A program made the translations under genes and the position numbers. The notes under the pieces are model-generated. The model saw only the letters and a list, made by a program, of their open reading frames with translations. It ran no database searches and was not told where the DNA came from. Below are positions 1 to 5,610 of a stretch of DNA of 5,610 nucleotides, in pieces (within the stretch, counting starts at the first letter, position 1; each line of letters opens with the position of its first letter). The stretch lies in contig JAGVIM010000050.1 in the NCBI GenBank assembly GCA_020056045.1, positions 1 to 5,610 on the forward strand, written 5' to 3'. This stretch comes from Nanobdellota archaeon (GTDB taxonomy: Archaea > Nanobdellota > Nanobdellia > Pacearchaeales > GW2011-AR1).

Positions 1-238
1 AAAGTTTTCTTGGCAAAATCTCAAAAAGAAATTATTCAAAAAGTCATCGAGGGCTATCTTGAGTTTTCTTTGAAAGAAAAAAACTTAATTAAATCTCTCA
101 GTTTAAAATTATCCAAAGAGGATTTGGAAATTAAAAATTATATTAACCAATAATGGAAATCTAGCTGCAAAAGATATTAGAGTTAAATTAACTCTTCCTG
201 ATGAAATAGCTTTTATAAATGATGTTTCAGAGAAAAAA
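1..238 (+). pseudogene. Out-of-frame 5' part of the COG1361-like gene (frameshift or sequencing error), partial
   Basis: Frame 1 is open from the window edge to the TAA at 151-153. Frame 2 has stops up to 104-106, then is open through to 853 with no ATG, GTG or TTG before 239. The frame-2 translation from about 137 (IILTNNGNLAAKDIRVKL) is a typical COG1361/CARDB-type strand and clearly belongs to the downstream protein. Removing one A from the A5 run at 133-137 joins frame 1 to frame 2 as LSKEDLEIK-IILTNNGN, which reads like the usual repeat start (compare GETAKISLSMKNNGD in the intact paralogue at 1715-2581). This suggests one gene broken by a +1 indel. Residues encoded before about base 100 do not look like a signal peptide or beta-sandwich, and codons there (gtc, atc, gag, ggc) differ from the neighbours. 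A separate truncated gene joined here by rearrangement is therefore also possible. Confidence 0.45.
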
Positions 239-853
239 ATGTCTGAAATAAAACCTGATGAAGAATTTAAATTTGATTTTAATATTATAACCCTTCCAAA
301 AACTACAGAAGGAGTCTATAAGGCTTTTTTAAGTATTAATTATGTAAATTATGTTGGTGAAGAAAGAGAAGATAATTATTCTGTTGGAATTGTTGTAAAA
401 AGTATTCCAAAGATTTTTGCACAAATAGAAAAGGCAGATATTTATCAGGGAAAAAGAAATGGAGATATAACTTTATTATTTACAAATAATGATCTAGCAA
501 ATATAAAATTTTTAACCAGTGAACTTCAAAATTCAGAGGATTATGAAATCATTTCAAATAATAAAAAATACATTGGAGATTTAGATTCTGGAGACTTTCA
601 ATCAACAGTTTTTACAATAAATGTTAAAGATAATATGGATGAAATAAGGATTCCAGTAAAGATTACCTATAAAGATTCTTTAAATAAAGATTATACAGAA
701 AACTTAGAAATTCCATTTAAAATAAGATCTGCAAAAGAACTAGGAATTAAAGATAATAGTTATTATTGGATAATTTTTGTACTTTTAGTAGTAGTCATTG
801 CAATTATTTATATTTATAGAAAAAATATATTTAAAAGTAGATATGAAGAATAA
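239..853 (+). CDS. COG1361-like secreted beta-sandwich protein with C-terminal membrane anchor (5'-truncated reading frame)
   Basis: This 204-residue frame is the C-terminal part of a surface protein related to the complete one at 1715-2581. Residues 1-55 are the second half of an Ig-like (CARDB/NEW3-type) repeat, residues 56-162 are a full second repeat, and about 175-193 form one hydrophobic helix followed by basic residues (YRKNIFKSR). That predicts an extracytoplasmic protein held by a C-terminal anchor. The second repeat carries YIGDLDSGDFQS at 111-122, matching YIGDVDSNDFQT in the paralogue; the KITYKD motif is also shared. The ATG at 239 cuts the first repeat in half, and coding similarity continues in frame back to about 137, so it is unlikely to be the native start. 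No Shine-Dalgarno sequence is visible. It precedes the ABC ATPase by 63 bases, and COG1361 proteins are known archaeal neighbours of MacB-like transporters. Whether a functional full-length protein is made depends on the upstream frameshift. Confidence 0.75.
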   Translation: MSEIKPDEEFKFDFNIITLPKTTEGVYKAFLSINYVNYVGEEREDNYSVGIVVKSIPKIFAQIEKADIYQGKRNGDITLLFTNNDLANIKFLTSELQNSEDYEIISNNKKYIGDLDSGDFQSTVFTINVKDNMDEIRIPVKITYKDSLNKDYTENLEIPFKIRSAKELGIKDNSYYWIIFVLLVVVIAIIYIYRKNIFKSRYEE

Positions 854-879
854 ATTACAGTAAATCTTAAATAGTGTTG

Positions 880-912
880 AATTTATATAGAATAAAAGAG
901 TTCTAAATATAT
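880..912 (+). promoter_or_regulatory. Probable archaeal TATA-type promoter for the ABC ATPase gene
   Basis: TTTATATA at 882-889 lies in the gap after the first COG1361-like gene. Archaeal transcription usually starts about 25 bases downstream of the TATA centre, here near 910, which leaves only a few bases before the ATG at 917. That fits a leaderless or nearly leaderless transcript and explains the lack of a Shine-Dalgarno sequence. No clear BRE is seen, and background AT content is high, so confidence is moderate. Confidence 0.4.
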
Positions 913-916
913 TAAG

Positions 917-1630
917 ATGGTAAAAAATCAACCCAAACACGGTAAGATAAATGAAAAGGAAATAATAAGATTAGATAATATTTGTAAAACCTATAAAATG
1001 GGAGATTCTATTATCCAGGCTGTTTGTGATGCAAGTCTAATTATCAATAAGGGAGAATTTGTTGCAATTGTTGGTCCATCTGGATCTGGAAAATCAACAA
1101 TGATGAATATGGTTGGTGCTCTTGATTTAGCTAGTAAAGGAGAAATTTTACTTGATGGAATTGATATTGAACATGTTTCTGAATCAAGACTTGCTCAAAT
1201 AAGAGGAAAAAGAATTGGATTTATTTTTCAAACATTTAATCTTATTCCTACTTTAAATGCATTGGAAAATGTTGCTCTTCCTATGATTTTTCAAGGAGTT
1301 TCTAAAAATAAAAGAATGGAAAAGGCAAGACAATTACTAAAGGATGTTAAATTGGAAAAAAGAATGTATCATCTTCCAAATGAATTATCTGGCGGAGAAA
1401 GACAAAGGGTTGCAATTGCAAGAGCACTTGCAAATGATCCTGAAGTTATTTTAGCTGATGAACCAACAGGAAATCTTGATAGTAAAACAGGAGAAGAAAT
1501 TTTAAATATGTTTATTGAACTAAATAGACAAGGAAAAACAATAATTATGATTACCCATGATAATAATCTTGCTAAAAGAGCGCAGAGAATAATAAGGTTA
1601 AAAGATGGTCAAATTGTAAAAGAAAATTAG
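917..1630 (+). CDS. ABC transporter ATP-binding protein, MacB/LolD class
   Basis: This 237-residue nucleotide-binding subunit powers the two permeases encoded downstream, at the cytoplasmic face of the membrane. All ABC motifs are present in order: A-loop Tyr26, Walker A GPSGSGKS at 53-60, Q-loop Gln105 (FIFQTFNLIPTL), signature LSGGERQRVAIARAL at 157-171, Walker B VILADE at 177-182 with catalytic Glu182, D-loop NLDS at 186-189 and switch His214. The LIPTLNALENVALPM stretch and the TGNLDSKTGEEIL segment are typical of the MacB/LolD/FtsE group rather than of nutrient importers. Length is normal. An in-frame stop at 893-895 excludes a longer protein, and the first 15 residues form a short basic extension ahead of the ATPase fold. 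It is split from the permeases by the second COG1361-like gene. One ATPase with two permeases implies an ATPase homodimer serving a permease heterodimer (inference). Substrate cannot be read from this subunit. Confidence 0.95.
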   Translation: MVKNQPKHGKINEKEIIRLDNICKTYKMGDSIIQAVCDASLIINKGEFVAIVGPSGSGKSTMMNMVGALDLASKGEILLDGIDIEHVSESRLAQIRGKRIGFIFQTFNLIPTLNALENVALPMIFQGVSKNKRMEKARQLLKDVKLEKRMYHLPNELSGGERQRVAIARALANDPEVILADEPTGNLDSKTGEEILNMFIELNRQGKTIIMITHDNNLAKRAQRIIRLKDGQIVKEN

Positions 1631-1714
1631 TATAATAAACCTTAAAAAGCAAGAATTCTAAGAAAAATAGAGGTGTATAGCTACCTTGGAAGCTTATTCT
1701 GAGAAAATCTTAAA

Positions 1715-2581
1715 ATGAAAGCAAAAATAACAATCATAGCACTGATAACAGGAATATTCCTATTAGGCCTAATTAGTTTTACATCTGCGTTAATAATAAA
1801 TTCTGTTTCAATGAGCCCAAATAGTATTGCTCCTGGTGAAACTGCAAAAATAAGTTTATCTATGAAAAACAATGGAGATAATGATTTAATTGATGTTTCT
1901 ACTAGTTTAGATTTTACAAACTTACCTCTTGCTCCTTACAACTCTGGATCTGATTTTACAATAAGTGAATTAAATCAGGATAAAACAAAACAAGCTGATT
2001 TTCAAATAATTGCATTAAATACTGCAAAATCAGGAATATATAAAATTCCTGTTTTAATAACCTATAATGAAAATGATATAATAAAAACAAAACAATCCCT
2101 GATTAGCATAATGATTAATTCAGAACCAATTGTTGAAGCTAGTGTGGAAGATGGATTATTATTAAAAGGTCAAAATAATAAGATAACAATTAAAATAATT
2201 AATAAGGGTCTTGCAGATGTTAAATTTTTAGAAATACAGGCAGTTAGTTCAACATCATATACTTTAATATCTCAAAATAATGTTTATATTGGAGATGTGG
2301 ATAGCAATGATTTTCAAACAGCTGAATTTAATGTTTTTTTTAAAGACACTTCTTTAACTAGTGTTAATTTCCCTATAACAATAACCTATAAAGATATTGC
2401 AAATAAAGAGTATAATCAAGAGATTACAATTCCATTAAAAGTTTATACTCAAAAACAAGCTCAGGATCTTGGACTTAAGGCTAAAAGTTCTACTGGATTT
2501 TATATTTTTTTAATTATAGTTGTTATTGTAATTTTTGTAATTTATAGAATAATTAGAAAAAGAAGAAGAAAACAAGAATAA
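1715..2581 (+). CDS. COG1361-like secreted protein with two beta-sandwich repeats and C-terminal membrane anchor
   Basis: This 288-residue surface protein is complete. Residues 1-25 are a Sec signal peptide: MKAK, a hydrophobic core about 6-21, and a probable cleavage site after TSA25. Residues 26-134 form an Ig-like repeat opening with the SVSMSP...APGETAKISLSMKNNGD pattern of COG1361/NEW3 proteins. Residues 135-243 form a second repeat with YIGDVDSNDFQT at 191-202. A single hydrophobic helix at about 261-280 is followed by RKRRRKQE, so the chain should sit outside the cell with a short basic cytoplasmic tail. An in-frame stop at 1700-1702 and the signal peptide support the ATG at 1715. It lies between the ATPase and the permeases (84-base and 39-base gaps), suggesting an extracytoplasmic partner of the transporter, perhaps filling the place of a bacterial MacA-type adaptor although unrelated in fold (inference). 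A weak TATA-like stretch, TATAATAA at 1631-1638, could give it a separate start. Confidence 0.9.
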   Translation: MKAKITIIALITGIFLLGLISFTSALIINSVSMSPNSIAPGETAKISLSMKNNGDNDLIDVSTSLDFTNLPLAPYNSGSDFTISELNQDKTKQADFQIIALNTAKSGIYKIPVLITYNENDIIKTKQSLISIMINSEPIVEASVEDGLLLKGQNNKITIKIINKGLADVKFLEIQAVSSTSYTLISQNNVYIGDVDSNDFQTAEFNVFFKDTSLTSVNFPITITYKDIANKEYNQEITIPLKVYTQKQAQDLGLKAKSSTGFYIFLIIVVIVIFVIYRIIRKRRRKQE

Positions 2582-2620
2582 TAGAGAAAGATTAATTAAC
2601 TATTAGGAACTTTTACAATC

Positions 2621-3838
2621 ATGATACAAGACATTTTCTTTTTAGCTGTAAACGGTATGAAAAAGAGAAAACTGAGAAGTTGGCTAACTCTTCTTGGAAT
2701 TTTTATTGGTATAGCTGCTGTTGTTTCTTTAATTAGTCTGGGGGATGGGTTAAGAACTGCTATAACTGGACAATTTGGATCATTATCAGTAGATACTTTA
2801 ACTGTACAAAATGCTGAAACAGGTTTTGGCCCTCCTGGAAGTACAGCCATAAAAAAATTAAATGATCATGATTTAAAATTAATAGAATCTGTAAGTGGAG
2901 TAAAAATTGTAATTCCAAGACTTGTAAGAATTGCAAAAATGGAATATAATAAGGAAGCTAAATTTAGTTATCTTGGAAGCCTTCCTGAAGATAAGGAACA
3001 TCTTAATTTTGTTTATAAAAATTTAAATACAGAATCTGAAACAGGAAGATTAATGAATTTAAATGATCATGGAGGAGTTGTTCTTGGAAGTAATTTTGCA
3101 TCAAAAGATGAGTTTGGAAAAATAATTCAAGTTGGTTCAAAAGTTTTAATACAAGGAAAAAGTTTTCAAGTTGTGGGAATATTAAAACCAGGAAGTTCTG
3201 CTTTAATGAATGGAGTTGTTATGATATTTGAAAAAGATTTGAAAGATATTCTTAATATTAAAGATGAAATTGATATTATTGTGGTAAGAGTTGAAAATAA
3301 AAATAATATTGAAAAAGTTGCAACAGATATTAAAAATAAAATGAGAAAAGATAGAAATGAAAAAATAGGGGAAGAAGATTTCACAGTTCAAACACCTGTT
3401 CAATCACTTGCTGCAGTTAATACAATATTAAATATTATTAATATTATTATTGTTGGGATAGCTTTTATTTCTTTAATTATTGGAGGTATTGGAATTGCAA
3501 ATACAATGTATACTTCTGTACTTGAAAGAACAAAAGAAATAGGTACAATGAAAGCAATTGGTGCAAAGAATTCAGACATACTATTACTTTTTGTTTTTGA
3601 ATCTGGTTTATTTGGATTTATTGGGGGAGTTTTAGGAGCTTTATTTGGATTATTTATGTCATTTATGGTTTCAGTTGCTGCAAATAGTTATTTTGGACAA
3701 ACGATTATAACAATACAAATATCCTGGCCATTATTAATAGGGGCAGTAAGTTTTTCATTTTTAATTGGAATTTTTGCAGGACTTATTCCATCATATCAGG
3801 CAAGTAAATTAAGGCCTGTTGATGCATTGAGATCATAG
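2621..3838 (+). CDS. ABC transporter permease, MacB/FtsX type (permease A)
   Basis: This 405-residue membrane subunit has the MacB/LolC/LolE architecture. A short cytoplasmic amphipathic start (MIQDIFFLAVNGMKKRKLRS) leads into TM1 at about 21-41. A large extracytoplasmic domain (MacB_PCD type) spans about 42-265. The C-terminal FtsX domain has three helices at about 268-290, 320-350 and 369-390. The loop after TM2 holds the family hallmark NTMYTSVLERTKEIGTMKA at about 294-312, which in this family contacts the ATPase. The chain ends with the usual YQASKLRPVDALR. Length is normal for a MacB permease without a fused ATPase. The start follows a 39-base gap with only a weak AGGA at 2605-2608. It pairs with the permease that begins 9 bases after its stop, probably as a heterodimer like LolC/LolE (inference). 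In this family ATP hydrolysis drives movement of the extracytoplasmic domains rather than classical transport through a central pore; the substrate here is unknown. Confidence 0.95.
   Translation: MIQDIFFLAVNGMKKRKLRSWLTLLGIFIGIAAVVSLISLGDGLRTAITGQFGSLSVDTLTVQNAETGFGPPGSTAIKKLNDHDLKLIESVSGVKIVIPRLVRIAKMEYNKEAKFSYLGSLPEDKEHLNFVYKNLNTESETGRLMNLNDHGGVVLGSNFASKDEFGKIIQVGSKVLIQGKSFQVVGILKPGSSALMNGVVMIFEKDLKDILNIKDEIDIIVVRVENKNNIEKVATDIKNKMRKDRNEKIGEEDFTVQTPVQSLAAVNTILNIINIIIVGIAFISLIIGGIGIANTMYTSVLERTKEIGTMKAIGAKNSDILLLFVFESGLFGFIGGVLGALFGLFMSFMVSVAANSYFGQTIITIQISWPLLIGAVSFSFLIGIFAGLIPSYQASKLRPVDALRS
3489..3583 (+). repeat. Near-identical 95-base block shared by the two permease genes, copy 1
   Basis: Bases 3489-3583 match 4713-4807 at 90 of 95 positions by direct alignment, including an uninterrupted 55-base identity at 3489-3543 against 4713-4767. 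The five differences are four in the adjacent GGTACA/GGAGTT codons (3544-3547) and one synonymous change at 3571. The block encodes the loop with the ERTKEIG hallmark. Identity at synonymous sites contrasts with the divergent remainder of the two genes. Confidence 0.85.
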
Positions 3839-3847
3839 AAAGATAAA

Positions 3848-5065
3848 ATGATACAAGATTATTTTAAATTAGCTTTAGGGAATTTAAAGAAGAGAAAACT
3901 TCGAAGCAGTTTAACAATAATTGGAATTTTTATAGCAATAGCAACTATTTTTGTTTTAATAAGTTTATCTTTAGGACTTGATGCTGCTGTAAAAGAACAA
4001 TTTAAACAGTTAGGCAGTGATAAATTTTTTATAATGCCAAAAGGTCAGGCAGGTGCTCCTGGTGCAGGCGGGGCTGTTGAACTTACAATAAAAGATGTTG
4101 AAGTTATTCAAAAAGTTTCTGGAATAAAAGAGGTTATATATTTTAATGTTGGAAATGCAAAAATAACTTACAAGGAAAAAAATAGATATTATATGGTTTT
4201 GGGAATGCCTGATGATAGCAAACTATTGAAAATAATACTTGAGGCACTAAATGTGAAGGTTGATGAAGGTAGATTTATAAAACAAGGAGATACAAAAAAA
4301 ATTGTTATTGGTTATAATTATAAATATGGAAATCTTTACAGCAGACCAATTAAAATTGGAGAGAAAATAAGTTTAAATGATGTTGAGTTTGAAGTTGTTG
4401 GAATCCTTACTCAAATTGGAAATCCTCAGGATGATCAACAGGTATATATAACTTTTAATGATGCAAAAGAACTTTTTAATTCAGGGGATAGAACAGATCA
4501 AATTATTGTGCAGGTTAAAGAAGGCCAGGATATTAATTTAATTGCGGAAAATGTAAAAAGAAAATTAATAAGTTTTAGAGATGTAACTGAAAAAACAAGA
4601 GATTTCACAATATCAACTCCTGAAGAACTTTTAAAAAGTTTTGCTTCAATCTTAAACATAATTACTGCTTTCTTACTTGGAGTTGCTGGAATTTCCCTTT
4701 TAGTTGGTGCTGTTGGAATTGCAAATACAATGTATACTTCTGTACTTGAAAGAACAAAAGAAATAGGAGTTATGAAAGCAATTGGTGCAAAGAACTCAGA
4801 CATACTAACCATATTTATTATAGAATCAGGATTTTTAGGACTTATTGGGGGAATACTCGGAGTTTTAGTTGGAATGGGGGTTGGAAAAATTATAGAATAT
4901 ATTGCAGTAACTCAGCTTGGAACAACAATACTTAGAGTTGTATTTCCTTGGTATTTAATTTTAGGATGTTTAACCTTTGCTTTTTTAATTGGATCTTTCT
5001 CTGGATTTTTTCCTGCTCGTCAAGCATCAAAGGTAAAACCTGCAGATACGCTGAGATATGAATAA
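3848..5065 (+). CDS. ABC transporter permease, MacB/FtsX type (permease B)
   Basis: This second permease is also 405 residues and has the same plan as its upstream neighbour. TM1 lies at about 21-41, an extracytoplasmic MacB_PCD-type domain at about 42-265, and three C-terminal helices at about 268-289, 319-348 and 367-388. NTMYTSVLERTKEIGVMKA at about 293-311 is the ATPase-facing hallmark, and RQASKVKPADTLR closes the protein. The N-terminus (MIQDYFKLALGNLKKRKLRS) mirrors permease A, so the pair arose by tandem duplication. The extracytoplasmic domains have diverged strongly. This one has a small-residue loop GQAGAPGAGGA at 66-76, where permease A has a different Gly/Pro loop at 68-74. The start is 9 bases after the previous stop with no clear Shine-Dalgarno sequence, consistent with translation from one transcript. 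It ends with tandem TAA codons (5063-5068). Retention of two unequal copies argues for a heterodimeric transporter (inference). Confidence 0.95.
   Translation: MIQDYFKLALGNLKKRKLRSSLTIIGIFIAIATIFVLISLSLGLDAAVKEQFKQLGSDKFFIMPKGQAGAPGAGGAVELTIKDVEVIQKVSGIKEVIYFNVGNAKITYKEKNRYYMVLGMPDDSKLLKIILEALNVKVDEGRFIKQGDTKKIVIGYNYKYGNLYSRPIKIGEKISLNDVEFEVVGILTQIGNPQDDQQVYITFNDAKELFNSGDRTDQIIVQVKEGQDINLIAENVKRKLISFRDVTEKTRDFTISTPEELLKSFASILNIITAFLLGVAGISLLVGAVGIANTMYTSVLERTKEIGVMKAIGAKNSDILTIFIIESGFLGLIGGILGVLVGMGVGKIIEYIAVTQLGTTILRVVFPWYLILGCLTFAFLIGSFSGFFPARQASKVKPADTLRYE
4713..4807 (+). repeat. Near-identical 95-base block shared by the two permease genes, copy 2
   Basis: This is the second copy of the block at 3489-3583, offset by exactly 1224 bases, with five mismatches. 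It covers the codons for IANTMYTSVLERTKEIG through GAKNSDIL. See the first copy for the comparison. Confidence 0.85.
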
Positions 5066-5082
5066 TAAATTATAAATTAATT

Positions 5083-5112
5083 TTAAAAAAATATTTATTT
5101 TTAATATTTTTA
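5083..5112 (+). terminator. Probable T-rich transcription terminator after the transporter genes
   Basis: Two T5 tracts (5098-5102 and 5107-5111) follow the last permease stop within a 125-base gap before the next gene. Archaeal RNA polymerase commonly terminates at oligo-T runs. A 7-bp all-AT inverted repeat, TTAAAAA at 5083-5089 and TTTTTAA at 5098-5104, overlaps them. The regional AT content means chance runs are common. Confidence 0.45.
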
Positions 5113-5130
5113 ATTATTATAATAATATGT

Positions 5131-5145
5131 GCAAATCTTTATAAA
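5131..5145 (+). promoter_or_regulatory. Archaeal BRE/TATA promoter for the zinc-ribbon gene
   Basis: GCAAAT at 5131-5136 fits the archaeal BRE consensus (RNWAAW) and is followed one base later by TTTATAAA at 5138-5145, a textbook TATA box. Initiation is expected near 5165-5168, giving a leader of about 25 bases before the ATG at 5191. This is the best-formed promoter in the window and shows the small gene is transcribed separately from the transporter. Confidence 0.6.
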
Positions 5146-5190
5146 CTTAGAGAATAGATTATTTAGTATTAATAAAAAAGAAGGTAAAAA

Positions 5191-5355
5191 ATGGCAAAAT
5201 GTACATATTGTAGATGTCAAATTTCTGATGGGAGTGCTATTGAAGTTTGTGATAATTGCGGAACAAGAGTTTGGGGACCAAAGATGTTTAGAGCAATTAA
5301 GAGCAATATGGAAGAAGCAAGATCTAGAGGAGATTTAGAACAAGGTTCTGTATAA
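5191..5355 (+). CDS. Small zinc-ribbon protein (54 aa), function unknown
   Basis: The reading frame from ATG 5191 encodes 54 residues beginning MAKCTYCRCQISDGSAIEVC. Cys4-x2-Cys7 and Cys20-x2-Cys23 (CDNCG) form two knuckles of a compact zinc ribbon, with Cys9 as an extra cysteine. The remainder, VWGPKMFRAIKSNMEEARSRGDL, reads as a short amphipathic helix, so this is a cytoplasmic zinc-binding protein with a helical tail. The pattern CxxC...ISDGSAI..CDNCG..VWGPKMF..I..NM resembles short uncharacterised zinc-ribbon proteins I recall from archaea; a nucleic-acid or protein contact role is plausible but not shown. GAAGGT at 5180-5185 lies five bases before the ATG and can act as a weak ribosome-binding site. 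A good BRE/TATA promoter lies about 45-60 bases upstream. A longer ORF in another frame (5129-5338) overlaps it but lacks motifs, begins upstream of the TATA box and is rejected. The gene is probably functionally separate from the ABC genes. Confidence 0.82.
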   Translation: MAKCTYCRCQISDGSAIEVCDNCGTRVWGPKMFRAIKSNMEEARSRGDLEQGSV

Positions 5356-5610
5356 AATCTATATTAGTTATTGTTCAGCTTTCTGAAGCTATTATTAATA
5401 AAATTGTCGCCTTGCAGACAGCCATTTTTCTCATATTTTATTAGTATCTTCAATATCCATGGGAGTTATGTGAGCATTTCATAATCTATTATGCATATTA
5501 TCTATAGCTAAATTGACATTACACTAATTATAAATTCAGAAAAAATTTTTAACGAAGTTTGAAAAGTTTTTATTTTTTACTTCAGAAAGGTCTAATACAT
5601 ATATCAGTAA
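5356..5610. other. Intergenic tail without a supportable gene
   Basis: No convincing coding frame, tRNA or C/D-box signature is seen on either strand in these 255 bases. The first part contains two mutually exclusive 5-bp hairpins: TTCAG/CTGAA (5374-5378 with 5383-5387) and AGCTT/AAGCT (5377-5381 with 5386-5390). The segment 5405-5480 is less AT-rich than its surroundings. A T-rich stretch at 5567-5578 could be a TATA-like or terminator element for something beyond the window, but it is too weak to name. Confidence 0.5.

Noticed and set aside
1681..1872. 63-codon minus-strand ORF
   Set aside because: It is antisense to the signal-peptide region of a well-supported secreted protein; its hydrophobic content mirrors that gene and there is no independent support.
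2596..2850. 84-codon minus-strand ORF
   Set aside because: It lies opposite the start of permease A and shows no motif or promoter; a shadow of the real gene.
3166..3403. Two overlapping minus-strand ORFs (72 and 66 codons)
   Set aside because: They are low-complexity Ile/Phe/Ser/Asn-rich shadows of an AT-rich coding strand inside permease A.
4498..4812. 104-codon minus-strand ORF
   Set aside because: It is antisense to the conserved FtsX region of permease B; the length reflects codon bias of the real gene and no domain is recognisable.
5129..5338. 69-codon + strand ORF overlapping the zinc-ribbon gene
   Set aside because: It starts ahead of the TATA box at 5138-5145, has no recognisable motif, and is out of frame with a well-formed CxxC/CxxC zinc-ribbon protein.
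5375..5434. 19-residue minus-strand frame starting MRKMAVCKATILL
   Set aside because: Too short, with no promoter, ribosome-binding site or conservation evidence that can be judged here.
5368..5490. Short open frame on the + strand after the zinc-ribbon gene
   Set aside because: No ATG start, low-complexity hydrophobic translation and no ribosome-binding site.
1..5610. CRISPR array, tRNA, IS element or toxin-antitoxin pair
   Set aside because: No regularly spaced repeats, cloverleaf pattern, transposase motifs or terminal inverted repeats were found on either strand.

Overview
The window is a very AT-rich archaeal-looking segment with all supported genes on the + strand. Four things point to an archaeon: BRE/TATA-type promoter elements (clearest at 5131-5145), very short leaders without strong Shine-Dalgarno sequences, secreted COG1361-type proteins with beta-sandwich repeats and a C-terminal membrane anchor, and a tiny archaeal-style zinc-ribbon protein. 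The AT bias and compact genes would suit a DPANN lineage (Woesearchaeota/Pacearchaeota type). That placement is inference; no rRNA or marker gene is present.

Layout. 1-853 holds the C-terminal part of a membrane-anchored COG1361-like protein. Its homology runs upstream of the first ATG (239), but the frame changes at an A5 run at 133-137, so its 5' part is either frameshifted or a sequencing error. 917-1630 is a MacB/LolD-class ABC ATPase with its own TATA-like element just upstream. 1715-2581 is an intact second COG1361-like protein with a signal peptide, two repeats and a C-terminal anchor. 2621-3838 and 3848-5065 are two MacB/FtsX-type permeases, 405 aa each and only 9 bases apart. 5066-5130 is a T-rich probable terminator. 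5191-5355 encodes a 54-residue zinc-ribbon protein behind a good archaeal promoter. It lies inside a longer out-of-frame ORF that is only a shadow. 5356-5610 has no supportable gene.

How the genes fit together. One ATPase, two different four-helix permeases and two different surface-anchored beta-sandwich proteins suggest an ABC system of the MacB/LolCDE mechanotransmission class. The permeases would form a heterodimer over an ATPase homodimer. The two anchored proteins stand where bacteria would encode a MacA-type adaptor and could be extracytoplasmic partners; substrate and direction are unknown. The two permeases have diverged over most of their length but share a 95-base block that is almost identical at the DNA level, which suggests gene conversion.
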